NCBI GenBank assembly: GCA_029216955.1
Contig: JANAVB010009599.1
Span: 4,987,264-5,051,263, forward strand
Origin: Iris pallida
Lineage: Eukaryota > Streptophyta > Magnoliopsida > Asparagales > Iridaceae
DNA length: 64,000 bases
Reading direction: 5' to 3'
The translations under genes were made by a program, and so were the position numbers. Under the pieces are notes generated by a model. It was not told where the DNA came from. It did no database searches and saw only the letters and a list, made by a program, of their open reading frames with translations. Below are positions 1-11,196 of the stretch, one piece after another (position 1 is the stretch's first letter; every line of letters begins with the position of its first letter).

Positions 1-243
1 CACAAAACATAAAATTAGACTCAAATTAAAAAATTATAAGTTATTAACCCTCTTTTTTTTCAAGAGATAGAGACAGAATGTACTACAGATTAACTCCATC
101 TTGGCATCACATACTATCACCACACTACCTGTTCAAAATAAACACGAATATTTAATTAATCTTGAAAGTATATATTTATGTAAAAAATCATTATAGATAG
201 AATTTAATTAGTCGATGATGATGAACATGACACAATACGTGTC
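1..243. repeat. 243-bp direct repeat, left copy
   Basis: Nearly identical to 12436-12678; about ten differences are visible by eye over 243 bases. It is AT-rich with no coding potential. The match ends at base 243, exactly where the CACTA-like terminus begins, and may extend left beyond the window. Together with the right copy it brackets a 12.2-kb block. It may be a segmental duplication or a piece of a larger element present twice. Confidence 0.9.
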
Positions 244-460
244 CACAACAAATAAAGTAGGCTTTTGGGACGACAATATTAGAAATGCTAGTCTTAAACG
301 TCCTAAATAATTAGTTTTGGGGACGACTATGTTTTCTGTAACAAAAAATTATATTATTTGGGACAAACTAAAAAATGGATCCTTTCTTTGGGACTATTAA
401 ATTTTTTTGTCCCAAATAAATTATATTACCGTCCCAAATAACTCGGCAGGAATCCAATAT
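244..460. repeat. CACTA-like 5' terminal and subterminal repeats
   Basis: The terminal motif CACAACAAATAAAG is followed by repeated TTTGGGACGA, GTCCTAAATAA, GTCCCAAATAA and related motifs in direct and inverted orientation. In known CACTA elements such arrays bind the TNPA-type protein. Here this is inferred from composition and arrangement. Confidence 0.55.
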
Positions 461-825
461 TTGGTGGCTCATTACCAAATTTTTTGGGAAACGTTTGGAT
501 CCCAATAAAAAATACCTTATCTTTTCAAAAAATAAATACCTTATCTTTTCAAAAAATTTGGATCTCAATCAAAAACACCATCTCTCTCTCTTTCCAACCC
601 TCATCTCCCATAACCCCCAAAATTCCTGCTCTTTCCTCATCCACATCTTCCAAAACCCATAAATCTCATGCTCTCTCTCTTCATCCTCATCTACAGGCTC
701 TCTCCTCCACATCTCCCAAAACCCCCAAATCCCTTCCTAACCGTAACCCACCCAAAACCCTAACCTAGAAACCCTCCATCATTCAAAACCCCTACAACAC
801 AATAGGGAACATCGATGGTGCCAAG

Positions 826-957
826 ATGGTGAGAGGCTTTCTCTCAAGAACTTTCTTTCTCTCTAACTCTCTCACTCTTGCTCTCTTGATCTTAGGTTGT
901 CGCTCAAAAGTGAAGGAAGCTGAGATCACAGAGCAAGACTTGTTGCTCCTGGTATGA
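826..957 (+). CDS. 43-aa small ORF, possible first exon of a chimeric transcript
   Basis: The ORF starts at ATG 826 after a CT-rich leader (about 580-760) and stops at TGA 955-957. The first 25 residues are hydrophobic and Ser/Leu rich with Cys-25, resembling a signal or membrane anchor; the rest is acidic. A GTATGA donor-like site lies at 952, three bases before the stop, so this may be a first exon. A diverged copy of the end of the ORF and the following intron-like sequence follows at 1029-1095, i.e. a short tandem duplication. The protein is not recognised. The position just inside the CACTA-like left end suggests an element-encoded or captured 5' exon; function unknown. Confidence 0.3.
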   Translation: MVRGFLSRTFFLSNSLTLALLILGCRSKVKEAEITEQDLLLLV

Positions 958-3652
958 ATTTTGAGCAGTTTTCTACGATTTTATGGAGTTTTTCTCGAAT
1001 TTTTATTAATAGGTTCGATCGACGCAAGAGCAGGATTCACTGCTCGTAGTAACTTTGTACGAGTTTCTATGTTTTTATGGATTTTTCTCTAAATCCTAGG
1101 CTTAAGTTATCCAATAGAATCGTCAAAAATGGATATATTTTAATAAAATTGGGAGGTATTGTGATAGTTTCGATTTGAGTCTAAGCACATCAAGGCGTTA
1201 TTTTAATGGCAAAAGTTTGAGTTTTTTTTTAAACATTATATTAACTGAGATCGAGCTCGAACTTGTGAAACTCTAACCATTTGGTCCAGTTTTGAGCTTG
1301 AAATGTTTAACCTTAGGAAAATGGCTTATATATGTAATTTGCAAATAGATTCAACAACAGTTTATTTGGTTTTCTTGATCCATGGAAAATTTGTGATTGT
1401 TTATTAGTTTCTAACGTGAATCAAATTTGATAATCGGCAAGCTGGTGAGTAGTAGTAGTAGAAATGTGATGATTTATTAGCCTCTAACTGAGATGCTTCA
1501 GTTTCAAGATAGAAATTTATGCATTTTCTTTTGGGAGGTTAACCATGTATAACTTGTTATACTTTTACATTTTTGTTTCCGGAGGTATTGTTCTTATTGC
1601 ATTGGTAGCGGGAGAAGCTGCCCTAGAGTTCGAGCGCACGGATCCCGTCATTTGCTCCATCATGTTCTCAAAATTATTAGAGGCACTGGTCGAGTAATAT
1701 TGGTGAGTATTGCTTTATACTTCATTCATATCTATTGTGAACATGTTTTTCAGCCAATCAATAAACATTCGGACAAATTACCACATTGTTTTGTAAAATA
1801 TAGCTGGAAATACGAAAATCCTAGTGATTTTTATATTGTTTCTACCCCTTCCTCAATTGAACCATTAAATTCGGAAAGAAGAACAAGATTGTCAAAATCA
1901 TATGCCTTGCTACTTTAGGCAGCCTTCTAGGTGACTCGAAGGGCCAGGCATGTAGGCAACAAGTAGTTCAACAAACAGGTACCAAGGAGGCTACGGCGAG
2001 GTCCCACCTAGTCCCGCCTCAACGTAACTTGCCATTGTAGTCTTCTACTAGGCACGTCTGCCTGAATAAGCTTGAGGGGAATGGGTAGATAGAATATAAT
2101 GTGGAAATTAAAATTTAGAACTTTAGTTGAAGTCTTGAAGAGGGAGTCTGTTATTTTGTTAATTATATTCTCTATTTTATAACCTTATTTGCTTTGTGTC
2201 ATTTGTTGTCTTTATTTTGGATTTGGTTGATCATTTTCTTATATGGCAACTAGTATCTTTTGTTATAAACTTTGGATGAACTTTTTAAATGCTCTTGTAG
2301 ATGACTTCATCTTTATATTTGATTTTATTAGAAGCATTTCACATTTAAGTATTTTCCATCTTTGTTTCCAATTTTAATATTATGTCCATGTTTTGTTATC
2401 TTTTATGCTTATTATATGAGCTTTATTGTATTGGTTTACATCAACTTTTATAGCTTGTTGGTTATCTGACTTCTTTAATCAATCTAATGGAAGTATAGGT
2501 ACATTATGATAAATTGAATCACTGAGAATAAGTATATTCTAATTTATAACCACTTTTGCTAGCTCACAGATCTGATACCACTGTAAACCCTTATTTCAGT
2601 CCTTCTGCTTAAGTGCAATTTTGTATTGGATCTTGTCACTGGCTAAATGAATTCACTTCTGTAGAAAATGTCCTTCCACCAGTTAGTCAGCAAATATAGC
2701 AGCACAATTAGTTTTCATTAGTTATTGTGCAAATTTTTTACTAGCATGGACTCATTAGTTCAAACTGCATATAAAGATAGGAAAATTCACTGATAAATAG
2801 AAGATTGTAATGTGGGATTGGGATTGCAAGACTTTCCTTCGTATGCATGGATAATATGAAACATAGGGTGCTATCATAACTGTATTAAGATACATCCTCT
2901 TTTACAATCCTGTTAATTTTTTAGACAATTCTCAATTACATTTTTGAGTGTTAGGTGCTTGTCAATTTCTTGCCATCTAGGTTCTTTGGTTCTAAAGCAA
3001 GTTGCCAATAATCTTAATTTCACCAATATGTGGTGAACAAATACTGGACACCAGTACAACTTTACCTTGACTACGTACAATTTTCTAAATATGATAATAA
3101 AACTTATAGTTTTGAGTTCATTTGCTTTGATGTCCTACTTAGTTTATGTTAGTCCATTGTTGTAGTTCTCATTGGATGCTCTTGAATGCCGACAAATTGT
3201 ATTATACTTTGAAGTATATTTCAACATAAATGCCAAATTCATTTACACTTGATTTTATCTGTCTCTGCACCTATGCTATTATCAATTGTTTTGAGTTTGT
3301 CATTCAATCCTTTCTCTTTTCTTTGATTCATATGATTAAAAATGAATGTTGATTCACTATCCCATACAAATTTCTTTCTTGAATGTTGAAGTATCTAAGA
3401 ATTGTCAGTGAAATATGATTTAGTTTAATTTATACTTTGTTGTATCCAAGGATCTTGTCTTGTAGATCAATTTTATTTACCATATCTTTTAATATATTGA
3501 ATTAAGTTAGTTTCTTTTTCCATGATGTAACTTGCTACTGTAACTATTGTTTAACAAAGTACAACTTTGTGAAACAAATGTGATGTATGGTGGCTAAGTT
3601 CTGTTTATTTTCATGCTAATTAGTGTTTTAGTTTCCATCTATTTATCGGGGG
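958..3652. other. 2.7 kb with no recognisable gene
   Basis: AT-rich, intron-like sequence. One block, 1609-1702, is bounded by an AG acceptor and a GTGAGT donor and is open in two frames, so it may be a captured exon, but I do not recognise its translation. Bases 1915-2075 are more GC-rich. Otherwise I see only random-looking short ORFs. Confidence 0.5.
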
Positions 3653-3953
3653 GAATATGTAACCAGCAGAAACCTTCTAGATAGACTGTACCGTGAGATC
3701 GAAAGGAATATGACAATGAAAGTTAAAGATGGAGAAACAACTGATACGTTCGTTATTAGTGGGACGGGCACATTGCATATTACCATATTGATGGAGAATA
3801 TGTAAGTTTGAACCTTGTTTATGAATTTACTTGAAAAATATCCTCTACTTACAGTTGCAAATTTTCAGGAGAAGAGAAGGATATGAGTTTATGGTTGGGC
3901 CACCCAAGGTTATAAATAAAAGGGTGGACGATAAGTTGTTGGAGCCTTTTGAG
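3653..3953 (+). pseudogene. Captured TypA/BipA-type translational GTPase fragment (two exons)
   Basis: Two exons joined by a canonical intron (exon 1 3653-3801; GTAAGT donor at 3802; TTTTCAG acceptor ending 3868; exon 2 3869-3953, followed by GTAATG). Exon 1 encodes YVTSRNLLDRLYREIERN and then DGETTDTFVISGTGTLHI. Exon 2 encodes RREGYEFMVGPPKVINK followed by a VDDKLLEPFE segment. This matches the middle of TypA/BipA, the ribosome-binding translational GTPase that in plants is chloroplast-targeted and supports plastid translation and stress tolerance. About 77 residues are present of a protein usually above 600; the GTPase domain and the C-terminus are absent. The reading frame and splice sites are intact, with conservative substitutions (e.g. 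GRGTLH changed to GTGTLH). After the exon a 23-bp unit is tandemly repeated (3957-4005). It lies inside the CACTA-like element, so it is a transduplicated fragment, not a working gene. Confidence 0.88.
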
Positions 3954-4971
3954 GTAATGGATGAACTTGTACTTCTAAATTATGATGAACTTGTACTTCT
4001 AAATTTCTGTGCATGACATGTTCATATTGTTTCCCATCCATGCTTATAATTTTATTATTGCCCTGTGGTTGACTTAAACAGTTGGTTAATATTTGAATAT
4101 GTAGAACTGAATTGTCAGAATTTGTAGCGAGTACTGCCATCAGTACTCTATGGAAGAGGCTTCTTTCTATGGTCTCTTTTGTAAGTTTTATTTAATAGCA
4201 GTACTACTATTACTAAAAAAATATGTGATTCATTTTATGCTTGCGAAGAAATAGAGCTTCCTTTGAAGCAAACCTTTTGCATGAACTTCTTCCTCTTTCC
4301 CTTGCAAGCAAACCTTTAAAATATCCTTCTGATGATGCATCAGACAATTAGCTAGAATATTCAGAAAAGAATTGCTGCACTACTACTATATCAGAATATA
4401 TATAATCTACAAACTACTTCCATGTTGTATATATAATAGTGACTAAACTTTTCTATTGTAAATGTAAATCACTATACAAATATATGCTACTTTTTGATGT
4501 ATTCATCTTCATCTAGGTATATGACCTCACATGAATAATTCAAGGCTCCTTATAAGATTGATGGTTTTTATCCTGTGAATGATTACTAGTCGTTTGGTGT
4601 TTTAGAATAAATTTTCCTTGAGAAAATGGTTGCTATCAGCTTGAACAGATTTTCAATCATCCTTCATCGATTCACGCCTAAAAAAATCCTTGCCACATTG
4701 ACTATAATTTCCGCATGTCGAACATGCTTTTGGAAACTTAGTCTTGGTGTCCGGAGCATGAGTCGACCACTAAGTCTCCTGGTTAATGAACACAAAGATC
4801 GCTAATTTGGAGAAATAAGTTTATACTAATGGATAATAATTAGAAAAGGGCCATGCCGTGGAAGTGTATTATTAATGAACTGAAAGATGATAATTTAGTT
4901 AGACACAGATACGTTGTGGAGTCCTATAAAAATGGACTACAATATCCTTTCTACTTTCATATGTACTATTA

Positions 4972-5885
4972 CTAGTGGATAACCCGTGCCATAATGGCAC
5001 GGACACGAACCCGACCTTCTCGACGTAGGCGTGCAGGCACCGGGCCAGTGCCAGGGAGTTCCGGACGGACACGTGGCCTCCGAATCCGGCCTTCTCGACG
5101 TAGGTGTGCAGGCACCGGACCAGCGCTAGGGACCCAAGCCCGGCAGAGGCGGACACGGCAAAGACCACGGTGGCGGCGTTCGTGGCGGCGTGGGGCCTCA
5201 TGGAGGCGAAGACGCGCAGGGCTGTTGCGGGGCGTCCGACGGCGGTGAGGTCCGAGACGGCGGTGGTCCAGGAGACGACGTCGCTGTGCGTCATTCCGTC
5301 GAACACCTGCAAGGCGTGGTCGGCGGAGCCACGTCGGAAGTAGGCGGTGAGCAGGACGGTCTACAGGAAGGGGTCGGGCCGGAATCCCATGGAAGGTCGG
5401 CGGAGCCACGTGGAGTGACCTGGTGGCGGCGGCGGCGGTGGTGGTGGTGTTGAGAAAGGAAGATAAGGTGTGGCAGTCGGGAGGGACGCGGCGGCGAAGC
5501 ATTTGGAAGTAGATGGAGAGTGGGTCGACGGAGATGGCGATGGCGGTATTGAAGGAGAAGGGGTTGGGGTTGCTCATGGCAGAGAAGAGGGAGGCAATGA
5601 AGGAATGGTCAGCATCGACGGCGCGGTGGAGGAGGCTGCTTGCGATGAAAGGGTTGCGGATGAGGCCGACGACGACGGCGTGGGCGAGGATGGAGCGGAG
5701 GCGACAGAGGGAGGGGCGGTGCAAGAGGATCTGGAGGCGGGGTACCGTTGGAACAACCGGTTGCTCCGCACCCAACATGGGACCTCCTCCTCTCTTATAG
5801 AGGGAGGGACAATTTAGTCCTTTCATCATCGTTGAACCAAAGCACATGGGTCGGACCAAAAATCCACTGTGCTTTATATTATAGA
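4972..5885 (-). mobile_element. Non-autonomous Helitron, 914 bp
   Basis: Read on the minus strand it begins TCTATAATATAAAG at 5885 (Helitrons start with TC) and ends in CTAG at 4975-4972. A perfect hairpin, CCGTGCCAT-A-ATGGCACGG (9-bp stem, 4984-5002), sits 8-10 bases before that end. The flanking bases are A on the 5' side (5886) and T on the 3' side (4971) in element orientation, so it inserted between A and T with no target duplication, as Helitrons do. It carries no RepHel protein. The interior is a GC-rich captured PPR fragment. It is nested in the CACTA-like element between the TypA and MAP65 fragments. Confidence 0.82.
5004..5778 (-). pseudogene. Captured PPR (pentatricopeptide repeat) gene fragment
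   Basis: Starts at ATG 5778 on the minus strand. The N-terminal part has the layout of plant PLS-class PPR proteins: SLCRLRSILAHAVVVGLI, then NPFIASSLLH, SLFSAMSNPNPFSFNTAI, and a YFQMLRRRVPPDCHT helix. A frameshift between about 5440 and 5312 moves the frame. The downstream part continues with VFDGMTHSDVVSWTTAVS, ALRVFASMRPHAATNAAT and LVRCLHTYVEKAGF. A 75-bp (25-residue) in-frame tandem duplication (units starting 5015 and 5090) repeats the LHxYVEKxGF segment. The coding sequence stops at the Helitron hairpin. PPR proteins bind organelle RNA; this copy is frameshifted, has only a few repeats, and is not functional as such. The GC content is far above the surroundings, showing acquisition from elsewhere. 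Confidence 0.85.
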
Positions 5886-6287
5886 TACCATTAGTCCAAT
5901 TCAAAATGTATGAGCTCTATATATAATTGTCCTTGTTAATGTATAATTCAACAGACATAGGTGTCGCTCTGTCTGTCCCATTGCACTTGTATTGATTAGT
6001 ATTTGGTGTTCGTGTTTTCTTTGATCGATAGGTTTTTTGCTAGAATTTCTTTTGTTAGACATTTACAAGCTTGCAACATTTAATTTTGTTAGCTGGTTCT
6101 GTTGTCTAACACTTAGCCCATTGGCAATAGGGGTTGCATGATTCTCTACTAATTTAGTGTTGTTCTATATGATTACAACGTATGTATGTCTGCTTCCCAT
6201 CCGTTTGGTTTGAATTTTGTATACTCATGTAATTGCAAAACATGTACGTACTAAATATCCTTGAATGTAGGTTGTTTTGAGCTCTAA

Positions 6288-6577
6288 ATGGTAGCCACAT
6301 TGACACAGTCACTACCAGTTGAGACCTCTTACGGTTCTCTACTGCAGCAATTATTAGTACGCATGGTTTAGCTTAACACAATATGCATTACTATGGATAA
6401 TGAGGTACGCTTGCTTTGTTTCAGCTAATATGGGATGAAATTGTTGAGAGTAATGGTGAACGGGACAAAATGCTGCTTCAACTAGAGGAAGAACGCTTGT
6501 ACGTTTACAACAAGAAAGTAGATCGGGATTCAAAGTCAAGGGTGCAACTTCTGCAGACATTCTTCTATGTTGGCATA
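6288..6577 (+). pseudogene. Captured MAP65 N-terminal fragment (two exons)
   Basis: ATG at 6288 opens a 23-codon exon (6288-6356) whose end, VETSYGSLLQQL, matches the conserved ETTCGSLLQxLQ start of plant MAP65 proteins. A short intron (GTACGC at 6357, TTTCAG ending 6424) leads to exon 2 (6425-6577, 51 codons) with LIWDEIVESNGERDKMLLQL, then a VYNKKVD segment and SRVQLLQT, followed by a GTAAGC donor at 6578. MAP65/PRC1 proteins cross-link antiparallel microtubules in the phragmoplast and cortical arrays. About 74 of some 580 residues remain: the first coiled-coil part only, with no microtubule-binding domain. After LLQT the sequence (FFYVGI) no longer resembles the family, which may mark the capture breakpoint. 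Frame and splice sites are intact. It lies in the CACTA-like element on the same strand as the TypA fragment. Confidence 0.87.
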
Positions 6578-7084
6578 GTAAGCATACATTTGAAGTGTTC
6601 ACCTTTCTAGATGCAAAATTGTTAATGACCAATGAGAATTTGCTAGCTCCAGAGAGCATGTCGGTGTTCGACCAAGCTGAGATTACGTACTATAGGTTGC
6701 AGACCAGTTTCAGCTCATTGTCCACTATCCCTTGATGATGTTGTTGAGCAGCTAGTCCTGTGAAGTTGTCAAATCAGAGTAACATGGGACTTTTTGATAT
6801 GTAAATATTTCTTTCGATAACACTTGTATATCAATTTATGGGACTTTTTAGTTCATTTTGTAGATGTTCAATGATGTAAATTATTTTGGGTTTATTTCGT
6901 AAACGATTAGATATACATTTAATGATGTTTTATAAATACTCAATTTTTTTGTAATGTAATACTACAATATGCAATTGAACTTGTATAGTTATAAATGTTA
7001 TATGTTATTTATGTATTTTAATTGTATGTTTTATAGGTGGAACATGAAAATAATAATTGCATAATAATTAGCATAATTGTTATT
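6578..7084. other. No gene seen between MAP65 fragment and CACTA-like right end
   Basis: AT-rich sequence. Bases 6600-6780 are somewhat more complex and could contain another exon remnant, but no translation is recognisable. Confidence 0.5.
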
Positions 7085-7425
7085 ACTTTTGGGATGGATA
7101 TGTAATTGTCCTAAAAATAAACTATATTTTTTTGTGACTCCGTCCATAATTTTTAGGACGATTTTTATTCATCACAAATACTTATATTTTGGGACGGTTT
7201 AATAATCCGTCATAAAAATATAACTCAAACACTTTTGGGCCAATTATTTTTTTCGACCCTAGAACCCAATTATGATGGTTTTTTCTGTCCTAAAACTTTT
7301 TGCCATGCCCCCCTAATAGCACAATTTCAATCCGTCCTAAAATTCATCCCAAATAATGATTTAGGACAGTTTACACACTTTTTAACACGGATTTTAGGCG
7401 TCACAAAAAGTCACTTTTTTTAGTG
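7085..7425. repeat. CACTA-like 3' subterminal and terminal repeats
   Basis: Repeated GGACGG, GTCCTAAA, GGGACGG and CGTCACAAA motifs occur in both orientations and end in TAGTG at 7421-7425. The outermost 29 bases are the imperfect inverse of the left terminus. Confidence 0.65.
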
Positions 7426-7792
7426 GTATACCTATTGCATAAACAGACAGAGTTTTGCTACCTAGCAGATTGCCAAGCTGCTGTACTGAATCCAAGTGCA
7501 ACAACTACTGCTACTGCTGCTCTAAATATCTGTACAGGCTTTTCCTTATTGCTGCAGTACAGAAATCTATAAATGAAAAAACTATTTAATTATCGCAGGA
7601 TTGATTTGAAATGGCACCAGTGACACGAGCACGATCAACCTCTAATTGAGTATCTGCTGACCTCCTAACAGATCCATAATTATCGCGATCCTCTCAAGAT
7701 TCAAATAATAATGAACATGGTAATTAATTAGGTTTTGTTCTTTGAGTCCAGCAGTTTAAATGCTGCTGCCTTTACTAAATGTTAACTACATC
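7426..7792. other. Short unique stretch, nothing recognised
   Basis: No ORF of note and no repeat structure. It separates the CACTA-like right end from the LTR remnant that begins at 7793. Confidence 0.5.
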
Positions 7793-9110
7793 TGTAACGC
7801 CCCAGTCCCAAAATACGTAGGACTAGGAGGTCGTATACATCCCAACTATATCGAGGGGACTCCAGCCCAGCTCGAATACATATAAGCTGTCTATAAGGTC
7901 AAGTATAATGTCTAAAGGGTCCAGTCAACTATATCTCAATTCGTCCACATAATATAACGAACAATATCGAAACAAGTGCACTATGGTTGATCAGAACATA
8001 ATACACTGATTCTAGAATAGATAAATATATTAGAGTGGATCTCCAATAATGCATGTATCATGAACAAGCTAAAAGAAAGAAGAAACTTGTAAAATACTAG
8101 GCTATAAAACAGCATGAGTCAATATAGGACAAAATGTAAATTAGGAAGAATATGATAACAACATCAAATAAGTATACCTGAAGTCTTGAAGAAGCACTCA
8201 TCATCCAGCAATGTATTCTACTTCGATAACTTTAGCTTATACCTGGAGAGATCACCAGGTCCTCAGGGGGCTAGCATGATACATAAAACATGCCAAACAT
8301 AACAGTATAAAAATGCAGAGAATAAAAGAAATAGTCAAGAACAGATCAACCGAGACACAAGAAGACTACGGCACAAGGAACCTAAGACAGTGGTATGCCA
8401 TACTAGTAGTATGGTACTAGACGTGACTACAAGTAAGTCAGGGTAACACAGCCCAATTGGAGCTCATAGTCCTATAGTCAGTAGGCCAATGGGGACTCCC
8501 TAACTATAGTAAGGCTCATTCACACTCAATGGGAGTTCAGGAACGAGGTGGTCAGGTATAGTCAACATCTAATAACAGGTCAAGTCAAGTCAAAACAATC
8601 ACGATCAGGTCAAGTCAATCAAGTACAGGTAATCGAATCAACTCAAGGTCAAGTCCAAGTCCAAGTGATGAATTCAAGTCAATACACTAAACACGAAAGT
8701 CTAAACTAGCATAGTGAAACATAGATCCAGTATATAATACAAAAAAAGAAAACATGTAGCATGTGAGGAAACAGGTGAAAGAACATCATGAATATGTACA
8801 AGAATCAGGTGACAATACAAGAAAGAATAAATATGAGCAAGAATGACAGGAATAAACATGCATAATACTGTGTAAGTTTGGCAAGGTATACTTGCCTGAT
8901 TTCGCGGTGTGAAGATGAAAGGTAGCCCTCGTGTCCACGCCTCGAAATCCAATGCTCCTAAATAGTTAATTAACTAGTTTTAAGTATTTAATCATAAAAC
9001 TTATAATATATCTTAATTAGCTAATTTAATATTTTAAACCATAATAACTATATCCAAATATCTTATGAAATCACTTAGATTCATACATAATAACACATGT
9101 TTCACAAGAC
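7793..9110 (-). mobile_element. Ty3/gypsy LTR remnant (minus strand)
   Basis: Starts TGTAACGCCCCAGTCCC at 7793. Read on the minus strand this is an LTR end, GGGACTGGGGCGTTACA, closely resembling the ends of the element A and B LTRs (TTCTGGGGCGTGACA, TTCTGGGGTGTTACA). A second, more diverged copy lies at 15415. The interior has (TCAAG)-rich text (8575-8660). No partner LTR or coding domain is seen next to it. The inner boundary near 9110 is approximate. Confidence 0.55.
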
Positions 9111-10679
9111 ACCGGGACCTAGTTTTACAGTTTCTGGCTTTCAAAATTGTCGTTTATGCCTTTACTTCGAGGGTATGCCTAAAAATCATCTAAAATTATA
9201 AAAATAATAATTTTAATTTATTTTAGACATAATTAAGCTCTGAATTCCGGATTTGGAATTCTAAAAAAAATTATGACTATTTTGACTCCCATGTCGGCTA
9301 GTCTATTCGAAACTTGTCAGGAACATCGCCAACTATCCAATATGACTTAAATATGATAACTAAAACAGAATTAATATAGATTATTTCTCATAAATAATAT
9401 ACTAAAACAGAATTCATTAATGATCATACACATATATCATAATTTATAGCGTTTCTAGGTCTGCGAAAAGTTAGTATTTTGACCCATATTTTATAATAAT
9501 AAACCTACATTAGATTCATTTTTTTAAAATACCAATAAAAAAATAGAGTTCTTTCACAACGGGGCTAAAAATCAACATTATCGAAACCCGATTTGTCAAC
9601 AATTCTAGATGCAACTTCTAGGAACAAAAATATATGATAAAAGGGATAAAAAAATGGCCTATTTCCGCACGTTGGTAGGAACATGTTAGTGATCCTTGTT
9701 TCCTTACTTACTAGGACTCATTAGAAAATTAAAATCAACACCACCACCACCAGGAATTGCATAATCATGATGATCCATTTTATATGTCTGGAACACGCCT
9801 TGCTCTCTATTCTAGGGACCTTCACTCTGAATTAACATCTCAATCTCATCAAGACTGAAAATAATAAAATTAATTTCAAGAAAATAGTAAGAAGGAGCTT
9901 ACCGAGGAAGTCAAGTTGCGATCAAACTGTGATGGGGCCTGTGTCGTTGTTGGTTTTTCCACAATCGGTGGTGTTGCTATTGATTTTCCATAATCGGTGG
10001 TAGCGGTGGCACTGTTGTCATTTATGGGGTTTCCAAAACTGGTGGTGTCGCTGTTTGTTCCACAACTGGTGGTGGCTGCAGTGGCGGTGGCATCACTGGT
10101 ACGATTACCACAACCGATGGTGGTACTGGTATCGGAGCTGGTGTGTTTTTGCAGTGGGAACCTGATCGAGAGATAGAGAATTGCATGGTATTAGGCAGCA
10201 AGTTTTACAAATAAAATAATATATATTTTTTGAAATTATAAAAAGGAGAAGAAAATGTTACTTCATCGTTTGTCGCTCTACTTACTCTGTCCCTTTGAGG
10301 CCCTGGAGAGTCATTAGGTTGCTGTTGCACCCCTTGAGACTTATTAGGCTTCTACTGTTGTTGCAATTGTATTAGATAACATGAAATATATATTTTTTGG
10401 AAGGATAATAACGAGGACAAGAAAATGTTACTTCAATATTAGCCGTCGCGCTATTTCCTCTGTCTCTCCGACGATCCTGATTTGGGCTTCCACTACTTCA
10501 TCATCATCATCATACTGTTGTTGTATTATATTAGATAGCATAAAATAATATATTTGGAAGGACAAAAATCATCACCATCAGACTGGTTTTGTATTGTATT
10601 AGACTACGTCTCTCCGACGATACATGATTTGGGTTGCCACCACTTCGATCAGCATTCCTAATGTGGCCTCCGACCACTT

Positions 10680-11040
10680 GTGGAACTATTGGTGGTTCTG
10701 GTTCTGGTGGAACTACCGGTGGCTCAGGCTCAATTTCTACTTGGTTTTGTGGAATTACTTGTGGTTCTTGCTTTGGTGGAACTATCGGTGGCACTGGCTC
10801 AATTTCTACTTGCTTTTGTGGTGGAACTACCAGTGGCTCTGGCTCAATTTCTACTTGGTCTTGGTCTTGTAGAATTACTGGTGGTTCCGGCTCTAGTGGA
10901 ACTACAGGTGGCTCTGGCTCAATTTCTACCTGGTTCTATGGAAATACTGGTGGTTCTGGCTCTGGTGGAGCTACTATCTATGGCTCTACTAGAACTACGG
11001 GTGGCTCTGGCACAATTTTTACTTGTCTTTTGCGTCTTCT
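10680..11040. repeat. Low-complexity minisatellite, about 60-90 bp units
   Basis: Units of the form GGTGG(A)ACTAC(C)GGTGGCTCTGGCTCAATTTCTACTTGG recur about six times with substitutions. On the minus strand they encode the Glu/Pro repeats of the gene remnant described here; on the plus strand they give Gly/Ser/Thr-rich shadows. Confidence 0.8.
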
Positions 11041-11196
11041 AGAATTCATGGTTTCCCTGTAATTTATATCAGGATCTCGACAAGTTTGAGGAGGATTTCC
11101 ACGATGGGGGAGCTACTGCTGCTTTCCGGATGGAGAGGTTCTGGAGGGAGCTGATGTTCCGGAGGGAGAGGTTTTGCAGGGAACTGATGTTGACGA

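Larger units (their letters stand above)
244..7425. mobile_element. CACTA-like transposon with captured gene fragments (Pack-CACTA)
   Basis: The right end is TAGTG (7421-7425). Read inward on the minus strand it starts CACTAAAAAAAGTGAC and runs into TTTTGTGACG. The left end starts CACAACAAATAAAG and runs into CTTTTGGGACGAC, so the two ends form imperfect inverted repeats. Both flanks are rich in short subterminal repeats of the GGGACG / GTCCTAAA type, in both orientations, which is typical of plant En/Spm (CACTA) elements. Flanking trinucleotides are gtc (241-243) and gta (7426-7428), matching at two of three bases, so the 3-bp target duplication is imperfect. No transposase is seen inside. 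The interior holds captured TypA/BipA and MAP65 exons and a nested Helitron. The left CACTA start has a substitution (CACAA), so the left boundary is less certain. Confidence 0.6.

Noticed and set aside
1652..1918. 88-codon ORF opening without ATG
   Set aside because: It runs through a likely GTGAGT donor into AT-rich intron-like sequence; only the block 1609-1702 is possibly exonic.
4994..5817. GC-rich plus-strand ORFs (Arg/Gly-rich)
   Set aside because: They are the antisense of the PPR fragment on the minus strand.
3653..6577. TypA and MAP65 as functional host genes
   Set aside because: Only about 77 and 74 residues are present, without catalytic or binding domains, inside a transposon-like unit.
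10624..11062. Plus-strand Gly/Ser/Thr-rich and Leu/Val-rich ORFs
   Set aside because: Three overlapping frames of one minisatellite; the minus-strand Pro/Glu reading fits the flanking exons better.
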